From positions 62,001 through 126,000 of the forward strand of contig NZ_JAELXQ010000009.1 in assembly GCF_016427605.1 (NCBI RefSeq): a stretch of 64,000 bases of DNA. The letters run 5' to 3'. Source of the stretch: Ochrobactrum sp. Q0168. Lineage in GTDB: Bacteria > Pseudomonadota > Alphaproteobacteria > Rhizobiales > Rhizobiaceae. This document shows, in pieces, positions 27,716 through 37,054 of this stretch. Position 1 is the first letter of the stretch, and each line of letters starts with the position of its first letter. The notes beneath the pieces are model-generated. The model worked only from the letters and a program-made list of their open reading frames with translations, did not search any database and was not told the DNA's origin. The position numbers and the translations under genes were made by a program.

Positions 27716-29053
27716 TTAGACAGGCGTGACAGCAGGCGGAGCCCATTCACCATTTTTGACCGCATCTTTTGGAACATAGGTCCGAAATGTCAGCGAAAAC
27801 GGCTTTCCGTCCGGCGACGGCAGCCAGTTGGATTCCGGAATATCCTTTGATGGTTTTGGGCCAATGGCAATCTTCAAGGAACCATCTGGTTCTTTATGCA
27901 AGGCGGAATAACTATTGAAATTATATCGCTTAAGCTCATTGGGCGTGACGCGATAATCAGGCACGCCAACGAGTATGACCGACCAGTAAGCATTCACGAC
28001 GTCCTGCGGTAACTTGTCCGCTGGAAAGTGGATGACATAATTGTTGGAACCATTCAGCGGTTTTTCGTCCGCATCGCGTGTCGCGACGAAATAGATCACT
28101 TCGTCTGTCGTGTTGGCCCAGATGCCTGCGTAGTTTGCCACTGTACGCAGGAGATAATTGTCACCGTAATTGCCCGTCTTGCCACCACCGACCCAGTGAT
28201 TTCGGTAGGGCGCGCTTTTGGTGAATGCATAATCGATGAACTGCGGGATGGTTTTTTCGCGAAGAAGCTTGTCAACTTTCGCCCGCGCTTCGGGCGACGA
28301 TGCAACATAGGTCGACACAAACCGCGCCTGCTGCTGCATTTGAGCTGCAACAGGCGAGACATCGAATGCGCTACTGATCTTGGCGTCAATATCGTCAAAA
28401 ATGTCCGCGCCGATTAGATTCTTATTGTCAAACGCCGATATAAAGGGCGGGGCGTCAATGACAGGATTGCCTAACGTCGTGATCTTGAACGCCTTTTGCT
28501 TTTCTAAAGCGCCATCCGGATCGCCTTTGAGCTCAACGCGTCCAAGCATCTTCGCTTTGTTCGAGTGTAGTTCAATCCGGCTCGTGTCCTGGGACAGACT
28601 GCCCTGCCATCCAGGTTTAACCAGAGCGAACTTGCCGAATGGTTTAGACGGAAAAGTACGCTCATTGATATTGACGATCACCTCGCCCCACTCATCCAAT
28701 ATCTGCGCGGTATAGTATCGGTCCTTGATTTCGGGAATTTCCAGAATAACAGGCGTTCGATCATCGACCGCAAACCATGCTTCGAGATAGGCGACATCGA
28801 AATTCGGATTGACAAAGTCAGCAGAACCAAGCGGATTATATTTGATCTTGTTATATTCAAACCCGTCTGCTGCCCGGTCTGCATGTTCCTGTCGGATAAC
28901 AAGGACGCGTCCAAGCAGATAGAGATAAGCATTGGCAATTGTCGCCTCGTCTTGCTCCTGCGCGCCGGCCTTTCCAAAGGCTGGAATTCCAAGCGCCGTA
29001 AGCGCAAACGTTGTGGCGCCCATTTTCAGCAGTGTACGTCGAGAATATCTCAT
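27716..29053 (-). CDS. Tat-exported DUF1254/DUF1214 protein, paralogue 3
   Basis: 445 residues. The leader MRYSRRTLLKMGATTFALTALGIPAFGKAGA has the twin-arginine motif SRRTLLK, so unlike its two relatives this one should leave the cytoplasm folded through Tat. The DUF1254 signature (NPNFDVAYLEAWFAVDDRTPVILEIP) and DUF1214 block (AYWSVILVGVPDYRV, then SNWLPSPDGKPFSLTFRTYVP) are clear but more diverged than between paralogues 1 and 2. It is the first gene of the tandem set, 98 nt upstream of paralogue 2. A Tat substrate implies a cofactor or early folding. Confidence 0.9.
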   Translation of the reverse strand: MRYSRRTLLKMGATTFALTALGIPAFGKAGAQEQDEATIANAYLYLLGRVLVIRQEHADRAADGFEYNKIKYNPLGSADFVNPNFDVAYLEAWFAVDDRTPVILEIPEIKDRYYTAQILDEWGEVIVNINERTFPSKPFGKFALVKPGWQGSLSQDTSRIELHSNKAKMLGRVELKGDPDGALEKQKAFKITTLGNPVIDAPPFISAFDNKNLIGADIFDDIDAKISSAFDVSPVAAQMQQQARFVSTYVASSPEARAKVDKLLREKTIPQFIDYAFTKSAPYRNHWVGGGKTGNYGDNYLLRTVANYAGIWANTTDEVIYFVATRDADEKPLNGSNNYVIHFPADKLPQDVVNAYWSVILVGVPDYRVTPNELKRYNFNSYSALHKEPDGSLKIAIGPKPSKDIPESNWLPSPDGKPFSLTFRTYVPKDAVKNGEWAPPAVTPV

Positions 29054-29464
29054 CGCGATCTCCCGGAAGTCCTCCAGCAGAGATCAGCGCATTAACGCGT
29101 GATAATGAAGTACGTTACGGTAAAGTCGCCCTCTTCAGGTAACGGTGGCGCGGGTGAAATTGGCTCCTGTGCAAGAATGCGGCTAGCTGCGCCAATTTCA
29201 GACTGCGATCCATGATCGCCGGATCGTTGTCAGCTGTTGCATTCAATAACCCTATACGGTTCGAAGAAAGCAGCATAACAAAATGATCTCGCCAATGGCG
29301 GGACGATGACGCGTGGGTTCTCCAAGCGCGATAATGCCTGTTTTCAACAATTTTGGCGATTTTGAAACAAGACCTTCTATTAGCGGGCTTGCAAACACTT
29401 AAGTACATTATATTACTATATTTAATTGATTCTCGGAATTACCTCGTCTCTAAGGATTTCGTGT
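29054..29464. other. Divergent intergenic region with no gene seen
   Basis: About 410 bp between the DUF1254 set and the autotransporter gene. It should contain both promoters. No RNA gene or strong palindrome was found. Confidence 0.45.
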
Positions 29465-32400
29465 TTGGGGGGCCATCGATTGCGTGCTGACCATGTGAAG
29501 ATATCAGTTTCCATTCCAAGTCTTGGCGCGAGCAAGAAAGCACTATTAAGTTCCATTTTCTTCCATCCTGCGACCTTGGCCGTCGCGATGACGGCGTTGT
29601 CGCCCTCCGCGCAAGCGTTGGCGCAATGCGCTTCACCGGCGCCGGACCCTGTTAGTGTTTCTTCCGGTAGTTGTTCGGATCCAGCTCTTACCGCACGAGA
29701 AAGCACTGGCGCTGCACCAGTGGTCGACGTTTCGGGTACGGGAAGCTACAGCGGCACCACCGTCCAGTTGACAGCTAGTGGTAGCGGTCACGGCGTGCAC
29801 GTGAGTGGTAACGGTACCGCCAACTTGATCGGCACCTCCGTGGATGATGTTTCTGGGATAATCACCAACGACACAGGCGGTCATGGTCTGTACGCCGAGG
29901 ATGGCGGGGTTATTGAAGGAAGCTATACCACTATCACGACGTATGGCGCCAACGCCTATGGCATCAGCGCAGTCGGAGCCAATAGCAGCATAACGCTCGC
30001 CGATAGTTCCGTGTCCACGGTCGAGGACAACGCGCATGGTGCTTACGCCGCCGGTGGTGGAACGATCACACTCACCCGTACAGACCTCGCGGTTTACGGC
30101 ACGGGCGCCTCTGCCGTATTTGCCGGTGCTGGAGGGACGATCACTCTCAATGATCTCAGCACGTTCAGCTCTGGCGACAATGCTCCGGGCGCGGTCGCTT
30201 CAGGCACCAACAGCAATCTCATCCTCAATAATGGTCAAATAAACGGCTACGGAAGTGGCGACGCTGTGCTTCTCGCAACAGGTGGGGGGGCAGTCACCAT
30301 GAGCGGTGGCGCTATTGCGTCCGGCGATTATTATGGCGGAACAATCAATGCCGACGCTCCGGGCATGCTTGCCCGCGGTGCCGGCAGCAGCATTCTAGCT
30401 CGCAATGGCGCGACCAGCGCCACTTATGGGTCCAACAGTCAGGGCGTATGGGCCGATGCTGGAGGCAGCATTGATTTCGCCGGTTATGGCATTTTCACCT
30501 ACCAACCCAATTCGACCGGTGCAGAGGCGAGTGGCGCAGACAGTACCGTCATACTGACCAACACCATAGTCCGAACGACAGGCCCTTCAAGCGCAGGTCT
30601 GCTTGTCACCGATGCCGGGACGATCACCGTCACTGGAACAGAAGTCACAACAGGCTTCACCGTGACCGGCAGCAATCCCCCGGTCCTTCAATTCCCCGTC
30701 GCTGAGGTGGGTCTGGAGAGCCATGGCGCAGACGTGATCGGGACGGACAGCAAACTGCAAGCCAAGAATGCTACCATCACCACTATTGGCGATGGTAGCA
30801 TCGGCGTTCGCGTCATTCAGGGCGCCACGGCCGTGATCACGGGTGGCACCATAACAACCAAGGGTAGTGATAGCGCCGCAGTCGGTGGCGCCGATGGCGT
30901 CCGTTCGACCGATCTTGGCAGTACGGTCACCCTGACCGGCACCAAAGTCACCACGCAAAACAATAACGCCATCGGCCTGCACGCGATGGCAGGCGGTATC
31001 ATTACCGCGACGGATGCAAGCATTGCCACTATAGGCAGTGCTGCCCATGGTATCGCGGCCACCAATGGCGGTGCGCTCAACGCATCCGGCTCCGCAATCG
31101 CAGTAAATGGGTCGGGATCATCCGCTATTTACCTTGCCGGAAACGCGCCGAGCACCGTGTCGTTCACGGGCGGCAGTCTAAGTGCGGCTAATGGCGCAAT
31201 CATTCTTGCCGTGGGAGGCATCGGCACCGTCTCGATCAATGGCAACACAACCATTAAGCCAGCTGCGGTCAATGGACAACTCTTGCTGGCAAAGGTGACC
31301 GAGGACGCGGTAGGTGTGTCAAGCAACCTGACGCTCAATATTGACGGCATTTCGTCGCTTACCGGTGACATTGTCGTGGACCCTTCGACGCTCACCTATA
31401 ATCTCAGTAACAGCCGGTGGACCGGCAATCTTATGCTCGTCGGTTTGGGCAATACTGTCAGCGCGAGCCTGACCGGCTCGCAATGGACGGGCGACCTACT
31501 GGCCGACACTGGCAACACTGCGGATTTATCGTTAGCGCAGAACAGTCTCTGGACGGGATTGGCGCGAAACGCGACAGATATCTCGATCGATGCCAGCAGT
31601 ATCTGGAATGTCACCGGCGATTCCAATGCAACCGGTGCGGTTGCGAATGCCGGTCTGATCCAGTTCCTGCCACGGACGGACGCCTATAGCACCCTGACGG
31701 TCGGCGGCTACAGTGGTAGCGCTGGCAGCCGTATCGGCTTCAACACCTATCTTGGCGCTGACAATTCGCCGAGTAACCTGTTGGTGATCAATGGCGGCCA
31801 GGCCAGCGGCACGACATCGCTACTCGTCACGAATACCGGCGGCCCCGGAGCGCAGACCGTGGCGGATGGCATCAGGCTGGTGCAGGTAACGAATGGCGGC
31901 ATCACCACGACTGACGCTTTCACGCTCGGCCAGCGTGTGGCTGCGGGCGCTTACGAGTACCAGCTTTTCCGCGGCGGCAGCACGGATTCGAACGACTGGT
32001 TCCTTCGGTCCCATGCCATCGACAAACAGACGGGCCCCGCGACGGAAGAACTGGACATTCCGCTCTATCGCCCGGAAGTCCCGCTTTATGCCCCAATCCC
32101 TGCGATAGCGCGGCAAATGGGTCTGGCCACCTTGGGCACATTGCACGAGCGTGTCGGCGAGGAAGAAAACTTGCGAGGCGTTCCTGAGTCTCGGATTTAT
32201 GTAAACGGCGCCTGGGGGCGGGTGTTCGGAGAGCATCTCAGCAACCGGTGGGGCGGTTCGGTGGATACCAGTGTGAAAGGCGATCTGACCGGTTTTCAGA
32301 CGGGCCTCGACATTCTGCGACGGACAACGGAAAGTGGCCATCGTGACCATGCTGGCCTTTATTTTGCCTATTCGAACTACAATTCGAGCTCGGTACGCGG

Positions 32401-33049
32401 CTTTGCGCAAGGAATACAAGACCTGGCCGTGGGCGAACTGACGCTCAAAGGGCCATCGGTTGGAGCCTATTGGACGCATTTTGGCCCGACAGGCTGGTAT
32501 CTCGATGCAGTGGTTCAGGGAAGCTGGTATGACGCGGATGCGACATCGGCTTATAATGCCGGTCTCTCAACAAACGCGACAGGCTATACGGCCTCGCTGG
32601 AAGCAGGCTATCCAATCCACTTTGGTGAAGATGATCGCTGGCTGATCGAACCGCAAGCACAGATCATCTATCAGGACGTGTCAGTTGACGGGTCCCACGA
32701 TCAATATTCGAGCGTGGATTGGGATGCCAGTAAAGCCTGGACCGGACGGCTTGGAGCAAGACTGCAATATTCAGCCCGCGATGAGCGCGGAACCCTGTGG
32801 CAGCCTTATGCACGGTTCAATCTCTGGCATTCCTTCTCAGGAAATGACACGGTGTTCTTTGGGCCATCCTCACCTGCAATTGAGAACCGCTTTGGCGACA
32901 CAGCGCTCGAGATCGGCGGTGGCCTCACCGCGCGTCTGAAGGAGAATGTGAGCCTCTATGGGCAAGCCAGCTACCGCTGGTCACCCGACAACGGCGGCAA
33001 TCACAAAACAGCAACGGCTGGCAACTTCGGCATCCGCTTCGATTGGTGA
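29465..33049 (+). CDS. Type V autotransporter with repetitive beta-helix passenger
   Basis: About 1194 residues. The TTG at 29465 has AAGGA 8 nt upstream and is preferred over the frame limit at 29426; GTG 29495 is another candidate. The signal peptide core is FHPATLAVAMTALSP with cleavage after AQALAQ. Residues about 60-600 consist of Gly/Ser/Thr/Asn-rich repeats of roughly 20-25 residues (patterns such as ANAYGISAVGANSSITLADS and GTITLNDLSTFSSGDNAPG), as in AIDA/pertactin beta-helices. The last 290 residues form the translocator barrel, starting near RIYVNGAWGRVFGEHL and ending in Trp (NFGIRFDW), the Bam-recognised C-terminus. A seven-G run lies in the passenger at 30284-30290. Expected role: surface adhesin or biofilm factor, as for Brucella autotransporters. 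It is monocistronic. Confidence 0.9.
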   Translation: MGGHRLRADHVKISVSIPSLGASKKALLSSIFFHPATLAVAMTALSPSAQALAQCASPAPDPVSVSSGSCSDPALTARESTGAAPVVDVSGTGSYSGTTVQLTASGSGHGVHVSGNGTANLIGTSVDDVSGIITNDTGGHGLYAEDGGVIEGSYTTITTYGANAYGISAVGANSSITLADSSVSTVEDNAHGAYAAGGGTITLTRTDLAVYGTGASAVFAGAGGTITLNDLSTFSSGDNAPGAVASGTNSNLILNNGQINGYGSGDAVLLATGGGAVTMSGGAIASGDYYGGTINADAPGMLARGAGSSILARNGATSATYGSNSQGVWADAGGSIDFAGYGIFTYQPNSTGAEASGADSTVILTNTIVRTTGPSSAGLLVTDAGTITVTGTEVTTGFTVTGSNPPVLQFPVAEVGLESHGADVIGTDSKLQAKNATITTIGDGSIGVRVIQGATAVITGGTITTKGSDSAAVGGADGVRSTDLGSTVTLTGTKVTTQNNNAIGLHAMAGGIITATDASIATIGSAAHGIAATNGGALNASGSAIAVNGSGSSAIYLAGNAPSTVSFTGGSLSAANGAIILAVGGIGTVSINGNTTIKPAAVNGQLLLAKVTEDAVGVSSNLTLNIDGISSLTGDIVVDPSTLTYNLSNSRWTGNLMLVGLGNTVSASLTGSQWTGDLLADTGNTADLSLAQNSLWTGLARNATDISIDASSIWNVTGDSNATGAVANAGLIQFLPRTDAYSTLTVGGYSGSAGSRIGFNTYLGADNSPSNLLVINGGQASGTTSLLVTNTGGPGAQTVADGIRLVQVTNGGITTTDAFTLGQRVAAGAYEYQLFRGGSTDSNDWFLRSHAIDKQTGPATEELDIPLYRPEVPLYAPIPAIARQMGLATLGTLHERVGEEENLRGVPESRIYVNGAWGRVFGEHLSNRWGGSVDTSVKGDLTGFQTGLDILRRTTESGHRDHAGLYFAYSNYNSSSVRGFAQGIQDLAVGELTLKGPSVGAYWTHFGPTGWYLDAVVQGSWYDADATSAYNAGLSTNATGYTASLEAGYPIHFGEDDRWLIEPQAQIIYQDVSVDGSHDQYSSVDWDASKAWTGRLGARLQYSARDERGTLWQPYARFNLWHSFSGNDTVFFGPSSPAIENRFGDTALEIGGGLTARLKENVSLYGQASYRWSPDNGGNHKTATAGNFGIRFDW

Positions 33050-33154
33050 TTGTACCCTGGATTACAGATGCCAGTTGAAAGCGACCTCAAATTGCCAGTC
33101 AAGACCATTATTTCAGTGACCAATCCAGACCGAGTGGTAGCGAGGAAGGGCATG

Positions 33155-33403
33155 CTACGACGCGACATGCCTCTTCTGGATATAATCCTCGCCCCACTCC
33201 TTCATCGCCAGAAGCACCGGTGTCAGCGTCTCACCGAACGCCGTCAGAGTATATTCAACGCGGGGTGGGACTTCCGCGAACACTTCCCTACTGATCACAC
33301 CGCTTTCTTCAAGTTCACGAAGCTGCAATGTGAGTGAGCGCTGGGTGATACCGCCGATCAAGCGCCGCAACTCACCAAATCGTTTCGTCCCATCGGAGAT
33401 GGC
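33155..33403 (-). pseudogene. 5'-truncated HxlR-family regulator
   Basis: The minus strand reads SDGTKRFGELRRLIGGIT, then QRSLTLQLRELEESGVISRE, PPRVEYTLTAFGETLTPVLL and a TAG stop at 33155. This is the C-terminal two thirds of the HxlR winged helix. The N-terminal part (start codon and first helices with the conserved Cys) is missing; homology stops at about 33403, where the plus strand passes directly into a quinone oxidoreductase sequence. HxlR proteins are normally 100-130 residues, against about 80 codons here, and no start codon with ribosome binding site remains, so it is called a pseudogene. Confidence 0.8.
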
Positions 33404-34159
33404 GTTTCGCCGGATCGGCTTGGGGAACGCGTCTGGGTTTTCGAGGCGCAGTCCGGGCGAGCGAGCGGAACCGCCGCAGAATATGTGGTGGTTCCCGCTT
33501 CGAACGCAGTGCCGCTACCGGCCAATATTTCCTTTGAGATTGGCACCAGCCTGGGAATTCCTGCTCTGACGGCGCATCGATGCCTGTTTGCCGATGGAGA
33601 CATAAAGGGAAAGCGTGTTCTCGTTCACGGAGGTGCGGGCGTGGTTGGGATGGCCGCGATCCTGCTTTCAAAATGGGCCGGCGCATGGGGGGCAACCACT
33701 GTGCTGGACGACAACCACGCCGAGGTTGTCAAAGCCGCGGGTGCCGATCTTGTCATCAATCTGATGCGCGAGGATGTTCCTTCCATCATTCAATCCCACA
33801 CCGATCATCACGGCGTGGACCGGATTGTCGACGTCAATCTGAAAGCCAATCTGAACATTGACATGGCGTGCCACACACAAGGGGGCGTCATCAGTTCCTA
33901 CCCCACGGGACAGGCAACGGATGCGATCGAGCTTCCGCTACTCAAAGCGATGATTGGCGGATGCCTCTTCCGCTTCGTCTACATCTATAATGTCGACGCC
34001 GATGCAAAGCGCATCGCTATAGAAGCAATAAATGCCTGCCTCGGGTCCGGGGCGTATAATCCCATAATCGCTATGCAGGTGCCGCTTGAACAGATCGCTG
34101 CTGCACATGAAGCATTGGAGACAGGCTCGACCGTCGGCAAAGTTCTGATCCGAATTTAA
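33392..34159 (+). pseudogene. 5'-truncated NADPH:quinone oxidoreductase
   Basis: The plus frame can be followed from about 33392 (GDGVSPDRLGERVWVFEAQSG, then TAAEYVVVPASNAVPLP) to the stop at 34159. It contains the Rossmann motif VLVHGGAGVVGMAAILL and ends VGKVLIRI, as in zinc-independent quinone reductases. These proteins are about 325 residues; only about 255 are present and the N-terminal catalytic region is gone. A GTG at 33485 could give a 224-residue fragment but would remove the domain start. Its 5' edge abuts the 5' edge of the HxlR relic, so one deletion probably removed both starts and the shared promoter. Confidence 0.8.
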
Positions 34160-34338
34160 TGATCACTACATGGCAGGCCTTTAAGCCTGCCCTGCCCTCT
34201 ACCCCGCCGCAATGTGCTGGCCATCCAACAACTATTGATTAGGCAAAAGGACATGCTCGCTCGATGCCGATTGAATGAACGTCGCGGGGGTCAGGCGGAC
34301 GCGCTTACACTTGCGTCTGGCAGTCGCTTATCGTTCTG

Positions 34339-35034
34339 CTAAACTGTGAGGTGGTCCCTCGCCTTCTGCGTTTCGAGAATCTCAGCGGGACCGTCCAAAA
34401 CGATCTCGCCCCGGTCCATGATGTAAACATGGTCGGCGAGTTCACGACAGAAATCAAGATACTGTTCAACCAGAAGAATGGCCATGCCAGTGGTGTCCCG
34501 CAAATAGCGGATAGCCCGACCGATATCCTTGATGATAGAGGGCTGGATGCCTTCCGTCGGCTCGTCAAGCACCAGAACGCGCGGTTTCAGCACCATGGCG
34601 CGACCGATTGCCAGTTGCTGTTGCTGGCCACCCGACAGATCGCCGCCGCGACGCGACAGCATGTCCTTCAGCACTGGGAATAGATTGAATATTTCGACGG
34701 GGATAGAGCGTTCGGAACGCTTCACCAAGGCATAGCCCGTTTCGAGATTTTCCTTCACCGTCAACAGCGGGAAAATCTCGCGCCCTTGCGGAACATAAGC
34801 AATGCCCCGGCTGGCGCGTGCATAGGGCGGCAGGCCGTTCAAGTCCTCGTCCGCTAAAACCACATGTCCCCCGCTCACGGTTTGCTGACCGGCAATGGCG
34901 CGCAGCAGGCTGGTTTTGCCGACACCGTTGCGACCAAGAACACAAGTGATGCATCCCGCATCCGCCTTTAGCGACACCCCGCGCAGGGCCTGCGCCGCGC
35001 CATAGTGAAGGCTCACATTTTCAACGCTCAACAT
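34339..35034 (-). CDS. urtE: Urea ABC transporter ATPase UrtE
   Basis: 231 residues from the ATG at 35034 (AAGG upstream), the usual UrtE length; the frame runs on to 35427 but through the repeat and urtD antisense. Motifs are Walker A (GRNGVGKTS), signature LSGGQQQQLAIGRAM, Walker B (VLVLDEPTEGIQPSI) and H-loop (LLVEQYLDF), and the SRGIAYVPQGREIFP stretch is typical of LivF/UrtE. It is the last gene of urtABCDE, separated from urtD by a 113-bp gap filled by the repeat at 35050-35150. It forms the cytoplasmic motor with UrtD. Confidence 0.94.
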   Translation of the reverse strand: MLSVENVSLHYGAAQALRGVSLKADAGCITCVLGRNGVGKTSLLRAIAGQQTVSGGHVVLADEDLNGLPPYARASRGIAYVPQGREIFPLLTVKENLETGYALVKRSERSIPVEIFNLFPVLKDMLSRRGGDLSGGQQQQLAIGRAMVLKPRVLVLDEPTEGIQPSIIKDIGRAIRYLRDTTGMAILLVEQYLDFCRELADHVYIMDRGEIVLDGPAEILETQKARDHLTV

Positions 35035-35049
35035 GAGCAACCTTTCTAA

Positions 35050-35150
35050 AGCACATCCCGAAAAGGGCGAAGCGGTTTTCAGATAAGATGTGCATAAAAA
35101 CAGATAATTAGGGCGGCTACGACGATGCAGACTTCGATGAAGCCGCTCTA
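35050..35150. repeat. About 100-bp palindromic repeat, copy 2 (Bru-RS-like)
   Basis: It is the same element as 15811-15910, in the same orientation, and again its right end (CCGCTCTA) supplies the TAG stop codon of an ABC ATPase gene on the minus strand (urtD, stop 35148-35150). It fills the urtD-urtE intercistronic gap and, with two hairpins, could affect urtE expression. Confidence 0.8.
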
Positions 35151-35897
35151 GCGCCCCAGATAATTCTCGATCACCTTCGGATCGGAACTGACGAAATCGA
35201 TAGACCCTTCGGCAAGCACGCTGCCTTCTGCAAGACAGGTCACCTTGACGCCCAGCTCGCGGATGAAGCCCATATCGTGCTCCACCACCACGACCGAACG
35301 CGTTTTGGCGATCTCTTTCAGCAAAATGGCCGTCTGGGCGGTTTCGGCATCCGTCATGCCCGCCACCGGCTCGTCGACAAGCAAAAGCTTGGGTTCCTGC
35401 GCCAGCAGCATGCCGATTTCGAGCCATTGCTTTTGCCCGTGCGAAAGATTGGCGGCGAGTTCATCGCGGCGGGCCCATAGCCGCACCGTTTTCAATATTT
35501 CTTCGATGCGCTCGCCACCCCCCTTGTCCTGCCGGTAGAGCAATGTCGCCCACACGCCGCGCTTGCGGTCGAGCGCAAGCTCGATATTGTCCCAGACCGT
35601 ATGGCTCTCGAATACGGTCGGCTTCTGGAATTTCCGGCCGATACCGATCTGGGCGATGTCGGCTTCGTCCTTTCTGGTCAGATCGATATTGCCCTCGAAG
35701 AAAACTTCGCCCTCATCCGGCTTCGTCTTGCCGGTGATGATATCCATCATCGTGGTTTTACCTGCGCCATTCGGACCAATAATGGCGCGCAACTCGCCTG
35801 GTTCGATCACAAAGGACAGCGAGTTCAGCGCCTTGAATCCATCGAACGAGACGGATACGCCGTTGAGATAGAGCAGGCTGGTGGTGCTTTCGGTCAT
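35148..35897 (-). CDS. urtD: Urea ABC transporter ATPase UrtD
   Basis: 249 residues from the ATG at 35897 (GGAG about 12 nt upstream; an in-frame GTG at 35909 is less likely). Walker A is GPNGAGKTTMMDIITG, the signature LSHGQKQWLEIGM has His in place of Gly, as is usual for UrtD/LivG relatives, and Walker B is LLLVDEPVAGMTDAE. The FQKPTVFESHTVWDNIELAL block is a UrtD hallmark. It begins 8 nt after the urtC stop; its own stop is donated by the palindromic repeat. Confidence 0.94.
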   Translation of the reverse strand: MTESTTSLLYLNGVSVSFDGFKALNSLSFVIEPGELRAIIGPNGAGKTTMMDIITGKTKPDEGEVFFEGNIDLTRKDEADIAQIGIGRKFQKPTVFESHTVWDNIELALDRKRGVWATLLYRQDKGGGERIEEILKTVRLWARRDELAANLSHGQKQWLEIGMLLAQEPKLLLVDEPVAGMTDAETAQTAILLKEIAKTRSVVVVEHDMGFIRELGVKVTCLAEGSVLAEGSIDFVSSDPKVIENYLGR

Positions 35898-35905
35898 GAT
35901 ATCTC

Positions 35906-37054
35906 TCACTCCGCAGCGGTTGCTTGCAGTTTGGCCTCATCAACGGATAGAGCTGTTGCCGGTTTGCGCGACGCCAGGAATGCGCGGAACGTGCCGACAA
36001 TGCCTTTCGGCAGGAACAGGGTAACGGCGACAAAGAGCGCGCCGAGCACGAACAGCCACATTTCCGGGAAAGCGGTTGTGAAGACGCTCTTGCCGAAATT
36101 GACCAACACGGCGCCGATAACCGGCCCTACCAGCGTTGCCCGACCACCAACGGCAGTCCAGATCACAACCTCGATGGAATTTGCTGGCGTGAATTCGCCA
36201 GGGTTGATGATCCCGACCTGCGGAACATAGAGCGCGCCCGCCACTGCCGCCATCATCGCCGAAACCGTGAAGATGAAGAGTTTGTAGTTTTCCGGGCGGT
36301 AGCCCAGAAAACGCGTGCGGCTTTCGGCATCACGCACGCTGACCAGCACCTTGCCGAACTTCGATTTAACGATAGCCGAACTGAAGATCAAAGCTATAGC
36401 CAACACGAATGCGGAGGTGGCGAAAAGTGCGGCGCGCGTGCCATCCGCCTGAATGTTAAATCCCAGAATATCTTTGAAATCGGTGAGACCATTATTGCCG
36501 CCGAAACCCATCTCGTTGCGGAAGAAGGCCAACATCAGGGCATAGGTCATGGCTTGCGTAATGATCGACAGATAGACACCGGTGACGCGGGAGCGGAAGG
36601 CAAACCAGCCAAAGACGAAAGCAAGCAGGCCCGGCACCAGCAGCACCATCAGCATAGCGAACCAGAAATGATCAAAGCCTAGCCAGTACCATGGCAGCTC
36701 CTTCCAATTGAGAAACACCATGAAATCCGGCAGCTCTGGATTACCGTAGACGCCGCGCGCGCCGATCTGGCGCACCAGATACATACCCATCGCATAACCG
36801 CCAAGCGCGAAGAAGGCGGCATGGCCGAGCGAAAGAATGCCGCAGAAGCCCCAGACCAGATCGAGTGCCAGCGCCAGCATGGCATAAGTCAGATATTTGC
36901 CGAGCAGCGACACCACATAGGTCGGCACATGCAGCGGATGATCTGGTGCGGTCAACAGATTGAGCGCTGGAACGGCCATGGCGGCGAGGATCAGGATTGC
37001 AGCGGCGATAAAGACACCCCGGTCGAGTTTTCGGAACAGAAATGCCGTTGTCAT
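35906..37054 (-). CDS. urtC: Urea ABC transporter permease UrtC
   Basis: 382 residues with about ten hydrophobic segments. Marks of the LivM/UrtC family are LALDLVWGFCGILSLGHAAFFALGGYAMGMYL (about residues 58-90), FRNEMGFGGNNGLTDFKDI, and the cytoplasmic loop SVRDAESRTRFLGYRPENYKLF. Its ATG overlaps the urtB stop (ATGA). With UrtB it forms the urea channel across the inner membrane. Confidence 0.94.
   Translation of the reverse strand: MTTAFLFRKLDRGVFIAAAILILAAMAVPALNLLTAPDHPLHVPTYVVSLLGKYLTYAMLALALDLVWGFCGILSLGHAAFFALGGYAMGMYLVRQIGARGVYGNPELPDFMVFLNWKELPWYWLGFDHFWFAMLMVLLVPGLLAFVFGWFAFRSRVTGVYLSIITQAMTYALMLAFFRNEMGFGGNNGLTDFKDILGFNIQADGTRAALFATSAFVLAIALIFSSAIVKSKFGKVLVSVRDAESRTRFLGYRPENYKLFIFTVSAMMAAVAGALYVPQVGIINPGEFTPANSIEVVIWTAVGGRATLVGPVIGAVLVNFGKSVFTTAFPEMWLFVLGALFVAVTLFLPKGIVGTFRAFLASRKPATALSVDEAKLQATAAE

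Noticed and set aside
29700-31200. Regularly spaced similar segments, considered as a CRISPR array or DNA satellite
   Set aside because: They are protein-level beta-helix repeats of the autotransporter passenger; the DNA is diverged and there are no fixed-length direct repeats.
33330-33569. 79-codon plus-strand frame across the hxlR/oxidoreductase junction
   Set aside because: It is out of frame with both relics and has no independent support.
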